In this document: in pieces, positions 34,752 to 44,962 of the stretch
How positions within the stretch are numbered: the stretch's first letter is position 1
Layout of the letters: every line of letters begins with the position of its first letter
Source of the DNA: BM524 sp041554435
Lineage (GTDB): Bacteria; Bacteroidota; Bacteroidia; Bacteroidales; F082
NCBI GenBank assembly: GCA_041554435.1
Contig: JBFFLX010000006.1
Coordinates: 1 to 54,412 of the forward strand
Length of the DNA stretch: 54,412 nt
Direction of reading: 5' to 3'
Notes under the pieces: model-generated
What the model was told of the DNA's origin: nothing
Database searches by the model: none
What the model saw: the letters and a program-made list of their open reading frames with translations, nothing else
Translations under genes and position numbers: made by a program

Positions 34752-36100
34752 TTACTCAAAATTTCTTTTAAATCGTTTACCAAAGCACCTATGTCGCCGG
34801 CACCTAATGTTATAAATAATTCGATTTTTTCTTCTTTTATATATTTTATTAATCCCACTTTAGTGAGAAGTCGTTTATTTTTATTTTTAATTTTTGAGAG
34901 TATTAAATTGGAATCAACTCCTTGTATCGGCAATTCCCTTGCGGGATAAATATCCAATAAAATAATCTCGTCGGCCCTTTCAAGAGATTGAGCAAATGCA
35001 TCAGCAAAATCAGCCGTTCTGGAGAATAGATGAGGCTGAAAGGCCACCACCATTTTCTTATGCGGATAAAGTTCTTTTACAGCCTCAAGTGTCGATTCAA
35101 TTTCCTGTGGGTGATGTGCATAATCATCAATATATACTACGCTTTCATTATTGATTATATACTCAAATCGCCTTTCTACCCCGCTAAAAGTTTCCAGTCC
35201 TTTCTTTATCTCATTTACAGAAAGTCCTAATTGCATGGCCACAGATGCAGCAGCAAGAGCATTTTCAATATAGTGCCTGCCGGGAATTTGCATTTTTATA
35301 TCTTGTATCAGGACATCTTTATATCTGAGGTCGAAGACAAATTTACCGGCATTAATATGAACATTATCGGCCTTTACATCAGCATTTTCACTCAAACCAT
35401 AGTTCAAGCAATTGGATGAACTTTTTGCAAAACTATCAAGTTTATCGCACTTAATCAACAGTCCATTTTTGTTGGTCTTTGAAGCGAATATTTCAAAGGC
35501 ATTTAATAAATCTGCATTATCAGAATATATGTCCAAATGGTCATTGTCGACGGAAGAAATTACAGAAATATCTGGATGCAGATAATGAAAAGATCTATCA
35601 AATTCATCGGCTTCTACAACCAGATAATCAGTTTTGCCATTAATAATTGCATTGGTCCCATAATTATTCATTATTCCACCAATAATTGCCGAAACATTTA
35701 CATCAGCCTGATATAAAATATGTGCGATTATTGAACTTATAGATGTTTTCCCATGGGTTCCTGCTACGGCAATTGTAAAGAATTCCTCCGAAAGCAGCCC
35801 CAGCAATTGCGAACGCTTCAGCATTTCTATTTTTGAATGTTGAAAATACTGAAACTCATTATTAGTTTTTGGGATAGCAGGTGTATAAATTACCAAATCC
35901 AAATCTTCAGGAATCAAGTTTACATTATCCTCAAAATGAATTTGCATCCCCTCGTTTATTAAGCGATTTGTAAGTTTGGTTGGGGTAAGGTCGTAACCAT
36001 GTATTTCAATGCCCAATGCGGCACAATATCTGGCCAGGGCGCTCATACCTATGCCGCCCAATCCAAGAAAATACATTTTTTTAACCTCTTTCAGTTTCAT
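34748..36100 (-). CDS. murC: UDP-N-acetylmuramate--L-alanine ligase
   Basis: The 450-residue ligase adds the first amino acid of the peptidoglycan stem. It shows an N-terminal Rossmann loop GLGGIGMSALARY (about 13-25), ATP-binding GTHGKTS (about 113-119), the YAHHPQEI motif typical of MurC, and a C-terminal domain ending at LKEILSK. It overlaps murG by one base (TAATG) and ftsQ by four. Confidence 0.96.
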   Translation of the reverse strand: MKLKEVKKMYFLGLGGIGMSALARYCAALGIEIHGYDLTPTKLTNRLINEGMQIHFEDNVNLIPEDLDLVIYTPAIPKTNNEFQYFQHSKIEMLKRSQLLGLLSEEFFTIAVAGTHGKTSISSIIAHILYQADVNVSAIIGGIMNNYGTNAIINGKTDYLVVEADEFDRSFHYLHPDISVISSVDNDHLDIYSDNADLLNAFEIFASKTNKNGLLIKCDKLDSFAKSSSNCLNYGLSENADVKADNVHINAGKFVFDLRYKDVLIQDIKMQIPGRHYIENALAAASVAMQLGLSVNEIKKGLETFSGVERRFEYIINNESVVYIDDYAHHPQEIESTLEAVKELYPHKKMVVAFQPHLFSRTADFADAFAQSLERADEIILLDIYPARELPIQGVDSNLILSKIKNKNKRLLTKVGLIKYIKEEKIELFITLGAGDIGALVNDLKEILSK

Positions 36101-37209
36101 TAATTTAATAATTTAACAACCTCATCCACAATATTTTGAGTAGCGTTGCTTGTTTTAAATTTCTTAATATTACTTATTAATTTCTGTTTCTTATTCTTAT
36201 CCAGCATCACTTCGTTCACTAATGAAAAAAGATTATTTATAGCCTCTTTTTCTTTCAGCAATAATGCTGCATTAGCATTTACCAATGTAAGAGCATTTTT
36301 TGTTTGATGATCTTCTGCGGCCGTAGGCAATGGTATGAAGATGCAGGCTTTTTCCAATTGAACAATTTCTGCTAAAGCAATGGCACCGGCTCGTGAAATA
36401 ACAAAATCGCAACTTGCATAGGCCATTTCCATTTCCATAATAAATTTATGTGCAAAAACGCTTTTTTCCAGATTATATGACTTCACTAATTCCCGGGCTT
36501 CGTCAAAATAACTAATACCTGTTTGCCATAATATTTGAATTCCTTTTTCACACAGTTGTTTTAAATTAGCTGCAACAGCCAGATTAATACCGCGCGCTCC
36601 CTGCGATCCCCCAATAATTAACATAATTGGCTTTTCGTTATCCAGATTAAAAAACTCACAGCCTTCTTTACGGGTAATTTTTGAGTTGGCAATTCTATCT
36701 CTGATGGGGCTACCTGTAATAACCAATTTTTCTTTATCGAAATACTTTTCCATGCCGGGAGTGGCAACGCAAATAGTATTTACTTTTTTAGCCAATAACT
36801 TATTTGTAATTCCGGGATAAGAGTTTTGCTCTAAAATGAGTGTTGGAACTTTTCTTCTGGAAGCCATAAACAATAGTGGGCCGGAAGCATATCCCCCGGT
36901 TCCTATTGCAACATCAGGTTTAAATTTTCTAATTATTCCTGAGGCTTTCCACAAACTACTTAATAATTTAAATGGAAATGAAAGGTTACTGATATCGAAT
37001 TTTCTTTGAATTCCACTTATCCAAAGGCCAACAATTTTATATCCTGACTGTGGCACCTTTTCCATTTCCATTCTTCCTTTAGCACCCACAAAAAGAAATT
37101 CAGCATCTGCAAACTTTTCCTTCAAACCATCGGCAATAGCCACAGCAGGAAAAATATGACCTCCTGTACCACCACCACTTAGCAATATTTTAAGTTTACT
37201 TTTACTCAT
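36100..37209 (-). CDS. murG: Lipid II-forming N-acetylglucosaminyltransferase MurG
   Basis: The 369-residue peripheral-membrane GT-B enzyme transfers GlcNAc to lipid I. Signature elements are GGGTGGHIFPAVAI (about 11-24), GIQRKF, ASGPLLFMA, GGSQGARGIN and the C-terminal donor motif SRAGAIALAEI...PLPTAAEDHQTKNA. It overlaps the end of ftsW by 8 bp and abuts murC. Confidence 0.96.
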   Translation of the reverse strand: MSKSKLKILLSGGGTGGHIFPAVAIADGLKEKFADAEFLFVGAKGRMEMEKVPQSGYKIVGLWISGIQRKFDISNLSFPFKLLSSLWKASGIIRKFKPDVAIGTGGYASGPLLFMASRRKVPTLILEQNSYPGITNKLLAKKVNTICVATPGMEKYFDKEKLVITGSPIRDRIANSKITRKEGCEFFNLDNEKPIMLIIGGSQGARGINLAVAANLKQLCEKGIQILWQTGISYFDEARELVKSYNLEKSVFAHKFIMEMEMAYASCDFVISRAGAIALAEIVQLEKACIFIPLPTAAEDHQTKNALTLVNANAALLLKEKEAINNLFSLVNEVMLDKNKKQKLISNIKKFKTSNATQNIVDEVVKLLN

Positions 37210-38368
37210 CTTCTTCTGTATTAACTAATTCTAATGCCGAATTATTTTCCAAATCTCTACTCACACTTAAAATAATTCCAACGGCAAGGCTGGTAAACCA
37301 GATTGACGTTCCACCCATACTCACCAAAGGTAATGGCTGACCGGTAACAGGGAGGATATTTACTGCAACTCCCATATTTATCATTGCCTGGAAAACCAGG
37401 CTAAAACTCACTCCTATTGTTAGAAATGATCCAAAAGTTCCGGGAGCCTTGGTAACAATTCTCACTGCTCTATAGAATAAAATCAAATATAATAGCACGA
37501 TGATAAATCCTCCGGCAAGGCCATATTCTTCAACAATAATTGCGAAAATAAAATCGGAATAAGGGTGTGGAAGAAAATTTCGTTGAGTACTATTACCAGG
37601 ACCTTTCCCGAAAGGATAGCCGCTGGCTATGGCTATTTTTGCCTGGTCAACCTGGTAAGTATCAGCAGATTCTCCCCCATTGATAAATGTTTCCATTCTA
37701 TTTTTCCATGTACCCAGTCGACCCTGTTTCTCAACGGGCATATAATATAGAATGGCGAGTGCAATTATCAAAACTGTTAAGCCAATTCCTATCATTCCAA
37801 AGAAGTAAGTTAATTTAACTCTTCCAATAAAAATCAAAACCATGCTTGTAGTGAAAAGCAGTGCTGCTGTTGAAAAGTTAGCGGGAAATATCAGGCCGCA
37901 AACAATTAAAACCGGAATCATCAGAGGAACAAAAGCTTCTTTAAAATCTTTAATTTGTTCCTGTTTTTTAGTTAATACCCTTGCAAGGTAAATAATGAGA
38001 GTAATTTTTGCCAGGTCGGATGTTTGGAATGTAAGGTTGAATGGGAGTTGCAGAACACGTTTTGCTTCATTTAAATTCAGTCCAAAAATCAGAGTTATCA
38101 AAAGCAGAGGTACAGCAATATAGAGTGCAATTTGAAAAATACGTGAATAGTAGGTATATTTTAAAAGGTGAGCAAAGTACATTAGCAATAAACCCAGAAA
38201 TAAAATAATGGCATGTTTTAGCATATAATATTCGGTATTTCCACCTTTATACTTCCACGCCAAAGTTCCGGTTGAACTATACACCGCCAGGAACGAAATT
38301 ATCGTTAGCAGGAACACAACCGTCCAGATTACTTTATCACCTTTTATATTTTTCAGCAAACTTGCCAT
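37202..38368 (-). CDS. ftsW: SEDS glycan polymerase FtsW
   Basis: The 388-residue membrane protein has about ten helices and belongs to the SEDS family, which polymerises lipid II together with a class B PBP (FtsI, upstream here). The periplasmic signature GKGPGNSTQRNFLPHPYSDF and IFAIIVEEYGLAGG, and the C-terminal MGVAVNILPVTGQPLPLVSMGGTS segment, are clear. FtsW rather than RodA is favoured by the position between murD and murG. Confidence 0.95.
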   Translation of the reverse strand: MASLLKNIKGDKVIWTVVFLLTIISFLAVYSSTGTLAWKYKGGNTEYYMLKHAIILFLGLLLMYFAHLLKYTYYSRIFQIALYIAVPLLLITLIFGLNLNEAKRVLQLPFNLTFQTSDLAKITLIIYLARVLTKKQEQIKDFKEAFVPLMIPVLIVCGLIFPANFSTAALLFTTSMVLIFIGRVKLTYFFGMIGIGLTVLIIALAILYYMPVEKQGRLGTWKNRMETFINGGESADTYQVDQAKIAIASGYPFGKGPGNSTQRNFLPHPYSDFIFAIIVEEYGLAGGFIIVLLYLILFYRAVRIVTKAPGTFGSFLTIGVSFSLVFQAMINMGVAVNILPVTGQPLPLVSMGGTSIWFTSLAVGIILSVSRDLENNSALELVNTEEDE

Positions 38369-38369
38369 T

Positions 38370-39716
38370 TTATAATTTGTTTACCGCTTCTTTAAATTTA
38401 TCTCCTCTTTCTTCAAAACTGTCGAATAAATCAAAACTGGCACATGCAGGAGAGAGTAAAACTATTTCTCCCTTTTTTGCCAACTGATACGCATTTGCCA
38501 CAGCTTCTTCTGCTGATTCAGTATCTATTATCAAATCAACACTATCTCCAAACTCCCTATGAATCTTAGAGTTATCAAGTCCAAGACAAACAATTGCCTT
38601 AACTTTTTGCTTTACAAGAGGTTTTAATAACTCATACTCATTGCCTTTATCTACGCCGCCTGCTATCCAAACTATTTTTCTGTCATAATGTTCCAGAGCA
38701 TACCATGTGGAATTAACGTTGGTTGCCTTTGAATCATTAATAAAAGTTATCCCATGTACGCTTGAAACATATTCCAATCGATGGGCAATGTTTTGAAAAT
38801 CGGACATGCTTTGCTTAACTGTCTCGTTTCTAATATCGAGAAGTTTTGCTGCCACGCCTGCCGCCATAGAATTGTAGGTATTGTGACGTCCCTGAAGTGC
38901 TAATTGTTCCAATGTCATTTTTATCTGGTGTTTATTGCTATTTATATTTATACTGTTTCCTTTTAAAAAAGCCCCTTCCTCATAGTTCATATCCATAAGA
39001 CTAAAAGGAATGAGTTTCGATTTAATATTCTGACTTTCTATCATATTGCTAATGGTTTTGTCATCAGCATTATAAATGAAAGCATCATCTTTTGTTTGAT
39101 TTCGAACTATTCTAAATTTAGATTTGGCATAGTTTTCAAATTTGTAATCATATCTGTCGAGATGGTCGGGTGTAATGTTCAGAAGAATGGCTATGTCGGC
39201 TTTAAAACTGAACATACTATCCAGTTGAAAACTGCTCAACTCCAGCACATAATAATCGTAATTATGCCGAGCCACCTGCATTGCGAAACTAATACCAACA
39301 TTACCCCCCAAACCAACATTTAATCCTGCTTTTTTCAGAATGTGATATGTTAAAAGAGTGGTGGTTGTTTTCCCGTTGCTGCCTGTAATAGCTATAATTT
39401 TTGCTTCCGTAAATCTTTTGGCAAATTCTATTTCAGATATTATTGATACTCCTTTCTCCAATAAATTTTTCAACATATTTATTTCTCTGGGAATGCCCGG
39501 AGAAAGAATAATTTCATCTGCAGCATTTACTATTTTAAGGCTATGCTTTTGCTCCTCGAAATCAATTTCAAAATGTTTAAGAACTCTTTTATATTTATCT
39601 TTTATTTTTCCTTTATCAGTTAGAAAAACATTAAATCCTTTTTGTTTAGCAAGGACCGCAGCCCCTACTCCACTTTCTCCTCCTCCCAAAACAACTATGT
39701 TTTTCTTTTTCTCCAT
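38370..39716 (-). CDS. murD: UDP-N-acetylmuramoyl-L-alanine--D-glutamate ligase
   Basis: The 448-residue cytoplasmic ligase adds D-Glu. An N-terminal Rossmann-like GGGESGVGAAVLA (about 11-23), ATP-binding GSNGKTTTT (about 110-118), the NITPDHLDRYD segment and a C-terminal LLSPACASFDLFDSFEERGDKF block identify MurD. One base separates it from ftsW, within the continuous dcw operon. Confidence 0.96.
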   Translation of the reverse strand: MEKKKNIVVLGGGESGVGAAVLAKQKGFNVFLTDKGKIKDKYKRVLKHFEIDFEEQKHSLKIVNAADEIILSPGIPREINMLKNLLEKGVSIISEIEFAKRFTEAKIIAITGSNGKTTTTLLTYHILKKAGLNVGLGGNVGISFAMQVARHNYDYYVLELSSFQLDSMFSFKADIAILLNITPDHLDRYDYKFENYAKSKFRIVRNQTKDDAFIYNADDKTISNMIESQNIKSKLIPFSLMDMNYEEGAFLKGNSININSNKHQIKMTLEQLALQGRHNTYNSMAAGVAAKLLDIRNETVKQSMSDFQNIAHRLEYVSSVHGITFINDSKATNVNSTWYALEHYDRKIVWIAGGVDKGNEYELLKPLVKQKVKAIVCLGLDNSKIHREFGDSVDLIIDTESAEEAVANAYQLAKKGEIVLLSPACASFDLFDSFEERGDKFKEAVNKL

Positions 39717-39727
39717 TACGCATAATT

Positions 39728-40969
39728 CTATCTTACTTTAAGTGTTAATATTGTTATTAGTGCCAGAGCAATTCCCACAATAAAAAACCTTAATACTATC
39801 TTTGGTTCCGGATATCCTTTCTTTTGGTAGTGATGATGCAATGGCGACATCAGGAATATTCTTTTACCGGCACCATATTTTTTGCGTGTATATTTAAACC
39901 ATGAAACCTGAAGTATGACCGATAGGCTCTCGATTAGAAAGATGCCACAAAGAATAGGTATCAGAAGTTCTTTCCTGATTATAATTGCAAAAACTGCTAT
40001 TATTCCTCCCAGGGATAAACTACCGGTATCACCCATAAAAACCTGAGCGGGATAGGTATTAAACCAGAGGAATCCTACTGTAGCACCTACGAATGCTGCT
40101 ATGAAAATTGTAAGTTCTCCAACATTTGGTAAATACATTATGTTGAGGTAGTCAGCGAAAATAAAGTTACCTGAAACCCAGGCAAGTATACCTAGTGTTA
40201 CGCCTATTATTGCGGAGGTTCCGGTTGCCAGACCATCCATGCCGTCAGTCAGGTTTGCACCATTTGAAACTCCTGTTATAATAATTATTACTATGGGAAT
40301 GAAAATAAGAAAGGCCCATTTTTCATACCCATCGCCCATCCATTTCAATAAAACGGCATAATCGAATTCGTTATTTTTAAAGAATGGAATGGTAGTTTTA
40401 ACAGAGTGCTTTTTGGCAACATTAAAATTATTTTGAGCAGGCTGTTCAGCAGATTTAACTACAACAGTTTGCTCAACAACTTTTCCTTTTTCGCGGGTTA
40501 CAATTCCCGAGTTGAAGAACATTACAGAACCAACAATAAGTCCAAGCACAACCTGACCGGCAATTTTGTACTTTCCCTTTAAGCCTTCTTTGTTCTTTTT
40601 AAAGACTTTAACATAATCATCAAGAAAACCCAATGCTCCCAGCCAAACGGTTGTAAAAAGCATTAAAATGATGTATATATTATCGAGTTTTGCAAAAAGT
40701 AAAGCCGGAACCAAAATGGAGGCTAGTATAATAAGTCCTCCCATGGTTGGTGTACCTTGTTTTTCAAGTTGACCTTCCAAACCTAAATCGCGAATAGTTT
40801 CTCCAACCTGTTTTCTGTTAAGATAATTTATCCACCTATTACCAAATAAAAGGCTAATAATCAGCGATGTGATTACTGCCATAGCAGCCCTAAAGGATAT
40901 GTATTCGAATACCCCTGCACCCGGTAATTGGTAAGCCTCATTCAGATATTTAAATAAATAATACAGCAT
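39728..40969 (-). CDS. mraY: Phospho-MurNAc-pentapeptide transferase MraY
   Basis: The 413-residue integral membrane enzyme links UDP-MurNAc-pentapeptide to undecaprenyl phosphate to give lipid I. Active-site aspartates sit in LGFLDDYVKV (about 115-124) and NLTDGMDGLATG; a QVFMGDTGSLSLGG motif and SPLHHHYQKKG (HHH) follow. It is about 50 residues longer than the E. coli enzyme (360), because of an insertion around residues 160-205 (GKVVEQTVVV...AKKHSVKT) before IPFFK; such insertions are found in Bacteroidota. One base separates it from murE. Confidence 0.96.
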   Translation of the reverse strand: MLYYLFKYLNEAYQLPGAGVFEYISFRAAMAVITSLIISLLFGNRWINYLNRKQVGETIRDLGLEGQLEKQGTPTMGGLIILASILVPALLFAKLDNIYIILMLFTTVWLGALGFLDDYVKVFKKNKEGLKGKYKIAGQVVLGLIVGSVMFFNSGIVTREKGKVVEQTVVVKSAEQPAQNNFNVAKKHSVKTTIPFFKNNEFDYAVLLKWMGDGYEKWAFLIFIPIVIIIITGVSNGANLTDGMDGLATGTSAIIGVTLGILAWVSGNFIFADYLNIMYLPNVGELTIFIAAFVGATVGFLWFNTYPAQVFMGDTGSLSLGGIIAVFAIIIRKELLIPILCGIFLIESLSVILQVSWFKYTRKKYGAGKRIFLMSPLHHHYQKKGYPEPKIVLRFFIVGIALALITILTLKVR

Positions 40970-40970
40970 A

Positions 40971-42437
40971 TCAGTCTAGTTCAAATAATTCTTCTAATAT
41001 TTTTTTATCATCGAAGGGATGTTTTACCCCATTGATTTCCTGGTATTTCTCATGTCCTTTTCCTGCTACAAGCACTATATCTCCGGGCTGGGCAAAATTT
41101 ACAGCGGTTTTAATAGCTTCTTTTCTGTTGCTGATGACCAAAGTTTTCGATTTCTTAGCAGGATCAACCCCTTTCATCATATCCGAAAGTATTGCTTCCG
41201 GATCTTCAGTTCTTGGATTGTCGGATGTAAGGATTAGCATGTCGGATAATCTACTTGCTATTTCAGCCATTTCAGGGCGTTTGCTTTTGTCGCGATCGCC
41301 ACCGGCACCAACCACACAAATAAGTTTCTCATTCCTTGTTCGCAATGCATTTATGGTTTTTAAAACATTTAGTAAAGCATCCGGAGTATGGGCATAATCA
41401 ACAACAGCAAAAGCCTTTTTCTTTTCTGATCTGATAATTTGAAATCTGCCTTCAGCGCCTGAGAGACTGGATAGTTTCTCCAGTATTTCTGTGGCAGAAA
41501 AGCCAAGTATAACTGCTGTGGAATAAACGGCCAATATGTTATACGCATTAAAATCACCCGATAGTAATGAGTAAAACTGAATCCCGTCCACATCCATAAG
41601 CATACCATCGAAATGATTTTCAATAACTTTAGCCTTAAAATCCGCCATCGACTTAAGGGCATAAGTCCTTCTTTTGGCAACTGTATTTTGAATCATTATT
41701 CGGGCATTCTTATCGTCCAGATTAACCAATGCATATGCAGTTGAATCCAAATTGTCGAAGAATTTCTTCTTGGCAGAGATATATTCCTTAAAAGTTTTAT
41801 GATAGTCGAGGTGATCGTGAGTGATATTGCTGAAAACTGCAACTTTAAATTCTAATCCGGCAATTCTGTTTTGATGTATAGCATGTGAACTTACTTCCAT
41901 AAACACGTACTCACATCCGGCTTCTGCCATCTCATTAATTAGTTTGTTTAAACTAATAGAATCGGGAGTTGTATGTGTTGAAGGTAAAACTTCATTATTA
42001 ATTCTGTTCTCAATTGTTGAAAGCATGCCAACCTTAAAGCCCAATGACACAAACAAACGGAATAATAAACTTACCGTGGTTGTTTTTCCATTGGTACCGG
42101 TAATACCAATAAGGTTTAGTTTAGATGAAGGTTTATCATAAAAATTTGAAGCAATTATTCCAAGTGCTATGGATGTATCCTTTACCTGTACATAAGTTAC
42201 ATCCGGAGTGATCTCTTTTGGCAAAACCTCACATACAACGGCAGAAATGCTGGCTTCAGCAACTTTGCTTATAAAATCATGACCATCAACACGAGTACCT
42301 TTAAGAGCAACGAACAGCCCCCCTTCTTTTGCTTGTCGGGAATCCATAGTAACAAAAGATATTTCTCTGTCGATTTCGCCAACAACTTTTAGCAAACCAC
42401 TTTTGTACAATATGTCCTGTAAATTCTTCTTCATCAT
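40971..42437 (-). CDS. murE: UDP-MurNAc-tripeptide synthetase, meso-DAP type
   Basis: The 488-residue ligase adds the third stem residue. ATP-binding GTNGKTTTV lies near 113-121, and the substrate motif DNPRTEDP is present; DNPR indicates meso-diaminopimelate rather than lysine. The C-terminus carries VLVAGKGHEKYQEI. The start codon overlaps the ftsI stop by one base (TAATG). murF, which would follow in many bacteria, is absent between murE and mraY. Confidence 0.96.
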   Translation of the reverse strand: MMKKNLQDILYKSGLLKVVGEIDREISFVTMDSRQAKEGGLFVALKGTRVDGHDFISKVAEASISAVVCEVLPKEITPDVTYVQVKDTSIALGIIASNFYDKPSSKLNLIGITGTNGKTTTVSLLFRLFVSLGFKVGMLSTIENRINNEVLPSTHTTPDSISLNKLINEMAEAGCEYVFMEVSSHAIHQNRIAGLEFKVAVFSNITHDHLDYHKTFKEYISAKKKFFDNLDSTAYALVNLDDKNARIMIQNTVAKRRTYALKSMADFKAKVIENHFDGMLMDVDGIQFYSLLSGDFNAYNILAVYSTAVILGFSATEILEKLSSLSGAEGRFQIIRSEKKKAFAVVDYAHTPDALLNVLKTINALRTRNEKLICVVGAGGDRDKSKRPEMAEIASRLSDMLILTSDNPRTEDPEAILSDMMKGVDPAKKSKTLVISNRKEAIKTAVNFAQPGDIVLVAGKGHEKYQEINGVKHPFDDKKILEELFELD

Positions 42438-44554
42438 TAATATGTTGAAAGCATCAACTTTATTTTTCTTCCTTTTGTAACTTTCGTACCCGGGCGAACA
42501 GATTGACTTTTAACTGTACCTTTCCCAAACAGACTTACTTCAAGACCCATGTTTTCAAGCAGATAAACAGCATCTCTTGCTTTCATTTGCCTTACATCGG
42601 GTATAAATTTTTCATTAATTAAAGCAGCATCAATGGTAGCTACTCCATTCTCAATTTTTGAACTCGCCCACTGCTGGTCGTGTATATAATCCTGATTTTC
42701 TATTCCCAGAAAATTATAAACCGTGATAATGTCATTATGCCAACTAATCGGGGTTTCAAAATTCAATTCACTTTCATCAACTGTAGTATCATTTGCCATT
42801 TCGAGAGCGAGGTAGTTTGAATAAACCTTATCAGAAATTTCTTTAAAGGCAGGTGCAGCAACGGAGCCACCATAATATCTTCCTGCTGAAGGATTGTTAA
42901 CTACTACTATACATGAATATTTTGGATTGTCGGCAGGAAAATAACCAACAAAAGATGCATTATAATTTGTTTTATTATATGCTCCACCCACAGATATTTG
43001 AGCAGTTCCCGTTTTACCTGCTATTTTATAGGGACTCCCGTTAAAATTATTTTTTCCAGTGCCTCTTTCAACAACCCCCTCCATAAGGGATTTTGCAAGT
43101 TCAACAGTTTCTTTTTTTACTACTTGCTCATTAATTACTTCTACTCCAAAGTCTTCTTCAACCAGTCCATTTTTCATTATTTTTCTCACAAAACGTGGCT
43201 TAACCATTTTTCCGCCATTTGCAATAGCATTATAATATGTTAAGGTTTGAAGAGGAGTTATCTGAACTTCATATCCAAACGACATCCATGCCAGCGAAGT
43301 TCCATACCATGTTTGCTTGTTTGAAGGGTGCTTAATATATGGTTTACCCTCCCCTTTTATTTTAAGCCCCAAGGTTTTATTGAGCGACATAGCATATAAT
43401 TTATCGACGAAAGCAGATGGATTGTCTTTATATGCCTCGGTAATAATAATTGATAAACCTACATTTGATGACTGTTCAAAGGCATCGCGAACAGTTATTC
43501 TGCCATTTCCAATTTTGTGAACATCCTGAACTGTTCTTCCATAATACATTTTATAGCCCGCTCCTGTTACCAAACTATCGGTAAGTTTTGTTTTGCCTTG
43601 GTCTAAAGCGGCAAGCAGTGTAGGAAGTTTAAAAGTAGAGCCCGGTTCAATACTTTCTCCAATGGCATAATTATAAGTTTCTTTATATTGCTTATCTGTG
43701 CTGTCATAGCGAAGATTAGCAATGGCAATAATATCACCGGTTTCAACTTCCATTACTACTGCACAACCCTGAAAAGCCTTATGGATTAGAAGTTGTTTAA
43801 GAAGTGCGTTTTCTGCTACATCCTGTATGTTTACATCGATGGTGGTAATTATATCCATTCCATTCTGCGGCTCAATTTCATTTTCATTATAAAGAGGTAT
43901 CCAGTCGCCATGATTTATACGACGTCTTAATTGTTTTCCCTTCTTTCCTTGCAGATAATCGGCATAAGCGCCTTCTATACCCACATATAAATCTTCTTTG
44001 GCATTTTCGTATCCTATAGTTCTGGCTGCCAATTCTTTATATGGATGCTCGCGTTTGGTTTTTCTATTTGTTATTAAGCCTCCACTGTATTTACCTCTCC
44101 TAAATATTGGTAGATTTCGGAGTTTTTTTAATTGCTGGTAAGTAGTTTTTCTGTTTATTAGGAAATAACGATTTCCTGATTTTCGTGCTTTTACGAGTTC
44201 TTTCTTTAACTGGGCTTTTGACTTTTTTCCTAATATTTTGCTAATTCCCAAGGATAAAGAATCGATATTGGAATAAAAAATATCGTCGGAGATTAAAGGA
44301 GATGCTGCATCGAAGCGGACTTCAAAAATTGGAATTGAGGTAGCCAGAAGATTCCCATTAGCATCCAGGATATTACCCCGGCTGGCTTCAAGGCTAAACT
44401 CCTTTATTTCCTGAGTTTCTGCCTTTTCAATCCATTTCTGTCTTTCCTTAAACTGTATTAAAACCAGTTTTACTAATATGGCAACAGCAAAAAGGAGTAT
44501 ACCGAAATATACCAGATAAACCCTCCATAATATGTCCTTTTTACTATCTAACAC
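42437..44554 (-). CDS. ftsI: Division transpeptidase FtsI (PBP3-type) with PASTA domain
   Basis: The 705-residue class B penicillin-binding protein crosslinks septal peptidoglycan. It has an N-terminal membrane helix (about 14-32), a dimerisation domain, and a transpeptidase domain with S306-T-F-K309 (nucleophile S306), an SSN motif and KTGTAQ. One C-terminal PASTA repeat (about 640-705, IPDVRQMKARDAVYLLENMGLEVS) follows. A C-terminal PASTA domain is usual in Bacteroidota and Firmicutes, unlike E. coli. The start is GTG, overlapping the ftsL stop by one base (TAGTG). Confidence 0.95.
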   Translation of the reverse strand: MLDSKKDILWRVYLVYFGILLFAVAILVKLVLIQFKERQKWIEKAETQEIKEFSLEASRGNILDANGNLLATSIPIFEVRFDAASPLISDDIFYSNIDSLSLGISKILGKKSKAQLKKELVKARKSGNRYFLINRKTTYQQLKKLRNLPIFRRGKYSGGLITNRKTKREHPYKELAARTIGYENAKEDLYVGIEGAYADYLQGKKGKQLRRRINHGDWIPLYNENEIEPQNGMDIITTIDVNIQDVAENALLKQLLIHKAFQGCAVVMEVETGDIIAIANLRYDSTDKQYKETYNYAIGESIEPGSTFKLPTLLAALDQGKTKLTDSLVTGAGYKMYYGRTVQDVHKIGNGRITVRDAFEQSSNVGLSIIITEAYKDNPSAFVDKLYAMSLNKTLGLKIKGEGKPYIKHPSNKQTWYGTSLAWMSFGYEVQITPLQTLTYYNAIANGGKMVKPRFVRKIMKNGLVEEDFGVEVINEQVVKKETVELAKSLMEGVVERGTGKNNFNGSPYKIAGKTGTAQISVGGAYNKTNYNASFVGYFPADNPKYSCIVVVNNPSAGRYYGGSVAAPAFKEISDKVYSNYLALEMANDTTVDESELNFETPISWHNDIITVYNFLGIENQDYIHDQQWASSKIENGVATIDAALINEKFIPDVRQMKARDAVYLLENMGLEVSLFGKGTVKSQSVRPGTKVTKGRKIKLMLSTY

Positions 44555-44961
44555 TAGTTTTCTTTTTTGATAATTATCGATTTAACAGGTTGAGTATTTT
44601 CTTTAATTCCTATTGCCTTTAGCCTCTCAGAAATATTCGATTGCTTACTGGCTTCCATAAGTTCCGATTTACCTGTTATATATTCATATCTCAACTCCTT
44701 GAGTTCTTCTCTCAAATCGTTTACCTTACGTGTTTTGTTCTCTGCCAAATAATTATTAGCGATATAAATTGAAGCAAGTAAAGCAAGGAAGAGTAGAAAA
44801 GGGAAGAATTTAAAACTCCTTTCAGAGAGATATTCTCCTGCCAAAACACCTTTCGCTGCTTTTCCAATACCCTTTCCCTTGTCAAGCACTTTTTTCTTAG
44901 GCTTTTTTTCAAGCTCCTGAGGCTCCGGCTCTTCGATATGTTTTAATTTATTTGCTTTCAC
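44554..44961 (-). CDS. ftsL: FtsL-like division protein
   Basis: The 135-residue bitopic protein has a basic/proline-rich cytoplasmic tail (1-50), one membrane helix (about 52-69, FFPFLLFLALLASIYIAN) and a short periplasmic coiled coil (about 75-115). This topology and the place between rsmH and ftsI identify it as the FtsL-like partner of FtsI/FtsW; the sequence itself is weakly conserved. The start is GTG, one base after rsmH. Confidence 0.85.
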   Translation of the reverse strand: MKANKLKHIEEPEPQELEKKPKKKVLDKGKGIGKAAKGVLAGEYLSERSFKFFPFLLFLALLASIYIANNYLAENKTRKVNDLREELKELRYEYITGKSELMEASKQSNISERLKAIGIKENTQPVKSIIIKKEN

Positions 44962-44962
44962 T